The position numbers and the translations under genes are program-made. Under the pieces are notes generated by a model. It had not been told where the DNA came from. It was given only the letters and a program-made list of their open reading frames with translations, and searched no databases. A stretch of DNA of 11,251 nt from Smittium culicis (Eukaryota; Kickxellomycota; Harpellomycetes; Harpellales; Legeriomycetaceae): NCBI GenBank assembly GCA_001970855.1, contig LSSN01003669.1:1-11251 (forward strand). Reading direction: 5' to 3'. How positions within the stretch are numbered: position 1 is the first letter of the stretch; the number at the start of each line of letters is the position of its first letter. This document shows, piece by piece, positions 8,931 through 11,251 of the stretch.

Positions 8931-9164
8931 ATATGATAAAAGTGGAATATCAGAATCTAATAAAATATAACCTCGGGAAAATATACATCCTTCAATAAAT
9001 ATTTCTAAATCAAAAATAATGTATATAATCCTATAAATATAATTATTAGAAATCGAATAAAAATAAAATGTTTTAACTTAGGCTCAAATAAATGATAAAA
9101 AATTACATGAAGATATACTTAGGTATTTTTGCTGATCATATGAGCCAATAAAATATAATCTAAT
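8931..9164 (-). pseudogene. Relic frame resembling the RT-RNase H junction of a Ty1/copia element
   Basis: The frame has 78 codons without a stop, ending in TGA at 8928-8930. It contains LFEPKLKHF, like the SRFMxxPxxxHW block after the copia reverse transcriptase, then FDLEIF, where SDADWA is usual, then SRGYILLDSDIPLLSY (RGY at 8967-8975), like STSGYIFLLxxxPISW with Gly-Tyr-Ile and Pro at matching spacing. The next relic on this strand (8525-8785) continues the expected order after about 145 bp of unrelated DNA. Further upstream, in the same frame as this one, SLVRY-stop-YILSI and ITKLFM near 9350-9430 resemble the SLVGxLxYLxI...LSRFM block, so that block may appear twice. Every piece is weak alone; the order on one strand is the evidence. 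Confidence 0.35.
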
Positions 9165-9728
9165 TTATCTAAACTTCAATTTAATTTACTTTTGGTTATT
9201 ATGAATTCAATCATATATAATGTGTGTTTTTTATCTATAGAAGTATTAGTATTACTTTTTAATTGTTAAATTATAATTAATATTCAAGTGAGTATTTAAA
9301 TTTTATAATTTCAATAAAAAAATTTTAGAGCTTACTATTAGATACATAAATAATTTCGTTATTTGAATTCTGAATCGATAATTTGATACTTCTATACTTA
9401 ATATATATTAATATCTCACGAGTGAATATATATTATTTTCTTACAATATTAGTAAATTGCTCCTAAAAATTAAGAATTTTAATTTAAAAATTAAAATATT
9501 CGGATTTTTAAAGAAACTTTCTTATATGCACATATAATTTTTAATATTATTTCAATAAATAATATGGATAATCTTAAATTTTGAATATAATTATTTGTAA
9601 TCGGTAAAGTTACTCTTTATTTTAATAATTTATACCAAATTTAAAATAGTTTTCACTGGTTGGAAAATTGATAATTAAAATTTGAAATTTTATCCTATAC
9701 ATAAAAAACGGATTATCAGAGTAAAATA

Positions 9729-9999
9729 CTAAAAAATATTATAATGTATATAATTAATTAAAAATATATTATTTAAACTAAAATAAAAAACGAAAAAATA
9801 GATAACGAATTGCGGAAAGCTATAGAATATATTTTGCAACATTGGTTGATAATAAGTGCTTTGGGCTAATTGATTCTGTAACACTCTGTCAAAATTTTCC
9901 CCATGTGGTAAATCCATAACCTGAATTAACTGACTATAGATAAATCGATTCTTAAATAGAAAGAAATATAAATAGCTACAATACCAAGGCTATTATTAA
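9729..9999 (-). pseudogene. Possible copia-like reverse transcriptase fragment, minus strand
   Basis: The frame is free of stops for about 90 codons and includes an ATG at 9917 that would give 62 residues. Around the ATG it reads QVMDLPHGENF, like the copia RT signature VYMxxPxGF. It sits on the same strand and in the same frame as the RNase H-like block at 8931-9164, at about the distance expected in a copia polyprotein, though LYGLKQ and YVDD are not visible. After about 40 residues the translation becomes Phe, Tyr, Ile and Asn only, as in plain AT-rich DNA. The segment 9790-9920 has higher GC than its flanks on either strand. A plus-strand reading of the same bases is also coding-like, so the call is tentative. 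Confidence 0.25.
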
Positions 10000-10590
10000 T
10001 ACTAACTTAGTTAACAATTATATGATAGGATAGTATTATAACAATTAAAAAATATATATGTGTCTTAATTCGCGTATACCCATCCATAAAAAATATAGTT
10101 CATATGAGTGTTTAATTTTTATATTAAATTTTACATTATTTGGTTTATTCTCAACTTTTATATGGTTAGTCAATAGTTCTCAATAGCAGATGTGAATACG
10201 GTTATATAGCTGAGTTTTTTAAAAAAATAGAAACAGATTTCTACTAGAAATTTCGTATAAATAATTTTTTAGTATTTTTTCATTTCATAAATGATTTCAT
10301 ATTAAATAAATCAACTTATAAAAGTTATTGTGAATGAAAATAAAATTTGAATGGTCACAAACGAGTATTATTTATAGAAAAAATCAGGGAAATTCTACGA
10401 TAATTTAAAGATTAAAAAATTAAAAATAATAAGACATATAGATTATTATTTTTATAAATGACAAGATAATATCATAAATAAACAGGATTTAGATTAAATT
10501 GAATCGGATTCTACATTTTTCAAGAACAAAAAATACAATTTTTTTATCAATAATAAATGATTTTCTAATATAAATATTTAAAATATAGGC
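10000..10590. other. AT-rich stretch, nothing recognised
   Basis: Several plus-strand frames are stop-poor but none shows a family motif. No RNA gene or repeat of note. Confidence 0.4.
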
Positions 10591-10640
10591 AACCCTCGCT
10601 ATTTGTAGGGTTTTTTTTAAAAAAATCCGCAAATAATAAG
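10591..10640. repeat. Fold-back sequence around a T8/A7 loop
   Basis: The arm 10595-10609 pairs imperfectly with 10626-10640 (shared core TATTTG/CAAATA). Nine of 15 positions match and all six differences are transitions. T8 and A7 runs lie between the arms. A smaller perfect pair, AACCCT (10591-10596) and AGGGTT (10607-10612), sits inside the left arm. It looks like the decayed terminus of a dispersed fold-back repeat. Confidence 0.5.
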
Positions 10641-10736
10641 ATTCGCGAAAAAAATAAATCAATTTGTATTCAATTTACACCAGAATTATAAAATTTGCCA
10701 AAGTAAAAAATTTTGTTCGATAAAATTCGCGAAAAA
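10641..10736. repeat. Direct repeat ATTCGCGAAAAA, two copies
   Basis: Perfect 12-base copies lie at 10641-10652 and 10725-10736, each containing the palindrome TTCGCGAA. CGCG is very rare elsewhere in the window, so the pair belongs to one repeat unit, probably the same element as the fold-back just before it. Confidence 0.55.
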
Positions 10737-10975
10737 TAAGAAAATTAAACTGGTAATGTCAGGACTGGAATTTATGAGGAACTAGGGCAGGAAGGACTAG
10801 AATAGAGTATATAGTATTTATTGAATAATTTCAAAGAGTATAAAATATTAATTAACTAGGAGGAAATATGTAATGGGTGGGACTAAGACTAAAGGTTAAT
10901 ATATTTATTTAAGCTAATACTAAAGAGAGAATGGTGAAATAAGAAAATAGGAAACTAATGAAATTTATAACAGAA

Positions 10976-11019
10976 TTAAACGACTTGCCTTTCCCTGAGA
11001 TGGGAAGTCAGTCGTTTAA
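10976..11019. repeat. Hairpin with a 10-bp perfect outer stem
   Basis: TTAAACGACT (10976-10985) is the exact reverse complement of AGTCGTTTAA (11010-11019). Inside, TTCCC and GGGAA make a second short stem around TGAGAT, separated from the first by an internal loop. The left side could be an RNA structure or a protein-binding palindrome. Confidence 0.65.
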
Positions 11020-11094
11020 GTATCTTTGGGAATAAAAGTTATATATAATAAAATTGTAAAACGTTGGTGTTTATGTCGTAGGGTTTGCTGTGGT

Positions 11095-11145
11095 CATTGT
11101 TGGGTACAATGGTCCCTGTACAGCCTGGGATTGTTTATAGACAAT
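11095..11145. repeat. Overlapping short inverted repeats
   Basis: CATTGT/ACAATG (11095-11111), GTACA/TGTAC (11104-11121), TCCC/GGGA (11113-11130), the palindrome CTGTACAG (11116-11123) and ATTGT/ACAAT (11130-11145) alternate in 51 bases. They are mutually exclusive or nested stems. Confidence 0.5.
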
Positions 11146-11149
11146 GAAG

Positions 11150-11171
11150 TTGTAAGAATGAATTCTTACAA
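11150..11171. repeat. Near-perfect palindrome, 10-bp arms
   Basis: TTGTAAGAAT and ATTCTTACAA flank just two bases. It contains an EcoRI-type GAATTC core in alternative register. Confidence 0.7.
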
Positions 11172-11185
11172 AATATATGTGTTGA

Positions 11186-11219
11186 AAAGCATAATCTTTC
11201 TAAGAAAGGATTATGCTTT
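11186..11219. repeat. Long hairpin, 15-bp stem with one bulge
   Basis: AAAGCATAATCTTTC (11186-11200) pairs with 11204-11219 with a single bulged G at 11209 and a TAA loop. It is followed by TTTATATATA. In RNA this would be a strong terminal hairpin followed by U-rich sequence. It lies 15 bp from the right copy of the 9-base direct repeat. Confidence 0.75.
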
Positions 11220-11251
11220 ATTTATATATAAAAATGGTAATGTGAATTTGA

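Larger units (their letters stand above)
10751..11243. mobile_element. Possible inserted element of about 475 bp with 9-base flanking direct repeat
   Basis: TGGTAATGT occurs at 10751-10759 and again at 11235-11243. The DNA between (10760-11234) has higher GC than the window body, is purine-rich at first (with a near-repeat GGACTGGAAT/GGACTAGAAT at 10762-10771 and 10794-10803) and ends in several hairpins and TATATATAAAAA just before the second copy. A target-site duplication around a short non-autonomous element with an A-rich end fits. Mutator-type elements also make 9-base duplications, but no terminal inverted repeats are seen. No polymerase III boxes are recognised. Confidence 0.35.

Noticed and set aside
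4087..9164. A variant genetic code (TAA/TAG as Gln or TGA as Trp) that would restore long frames
   Set aside because: All three stop codons interrupt the recognisable relics, frameshifts occur too, and with any two stops reassigned long frames become common by chance at this composition.
9806..10090. Plus-strand reading resembling a retropepsin (GLIDSVTL ... NNYMIG ... LNSRIPI)
   Set aside because: The catalytic DSG/DTG is not intact, the frame has five stops, and no RT follows in a clear frame. The minus-strand reading agrees better with the neighbouring relics. Neither is proven.
1..11251. Bacterial or organelle genome, tRNA/rRNA genes, CRISPR array
   Set aside because: There is no T-arm or anticodon-arm pattern, no rRNA-like block, no regularly spaced repeats and no packed genes.

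Overview
The window is very AT-rich eukaryotic DNA with almost no intact genes. Long A and T runs, no gene packing, no bacterial-style operons and no RNA genes argue against a bacterial or organelle genome. A fungal-type AT-rich nuclear genome (microsporidian or arbuscular-mycorrhizal-like) is a reasonable guess, because those carry the transposon families seen here, but the sequence does not settle the organism.

Layout. Positions 3-164 hold the 3' end of a reading frame with clearly higher GC than its surroundings, followed by an A-rich tract. From about 220 to 10590 I find no intact gene. Reading all frames by eye shows what look like old, broken transposon genes: a Merlin (IS1016/ISXO2-like) transposase on the minus strand (about 1069-1554), a MULE transposase on the plus strand (about 4087-5018, perhaps to 5332), a piggyBac-like transposase on the plus strand (about 6529-7479), and a weaker Ty1/copia-like reverse transcriptase/RNase H relic on the minus strand (about 8525-9999). 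The MULE call is the best supported; the others rest on ordered short motifs. The only ATG-started open frames of 60 or more codons (minus strand 4113-4307, 5107-5319, 9729-9917) lie inside these relics. The first two are antisense to MULE sequence; the third may be part of the copia-like relic.

From 10590 the composition changes again: CG-containing repeats, a purine-rich stretch and a dense cluster of perfect hairpins. A 9-base direct repeat (10751-10759 and 11235-11243) brackets most of this, as if a roughly 475 bp element had inserted there.

Together the window reads as a transposon graveyard between two younger, higher-GC sequences. Nothing here looks like a working system. All homology calls are by-eye motif matches and were not tested by a database search.
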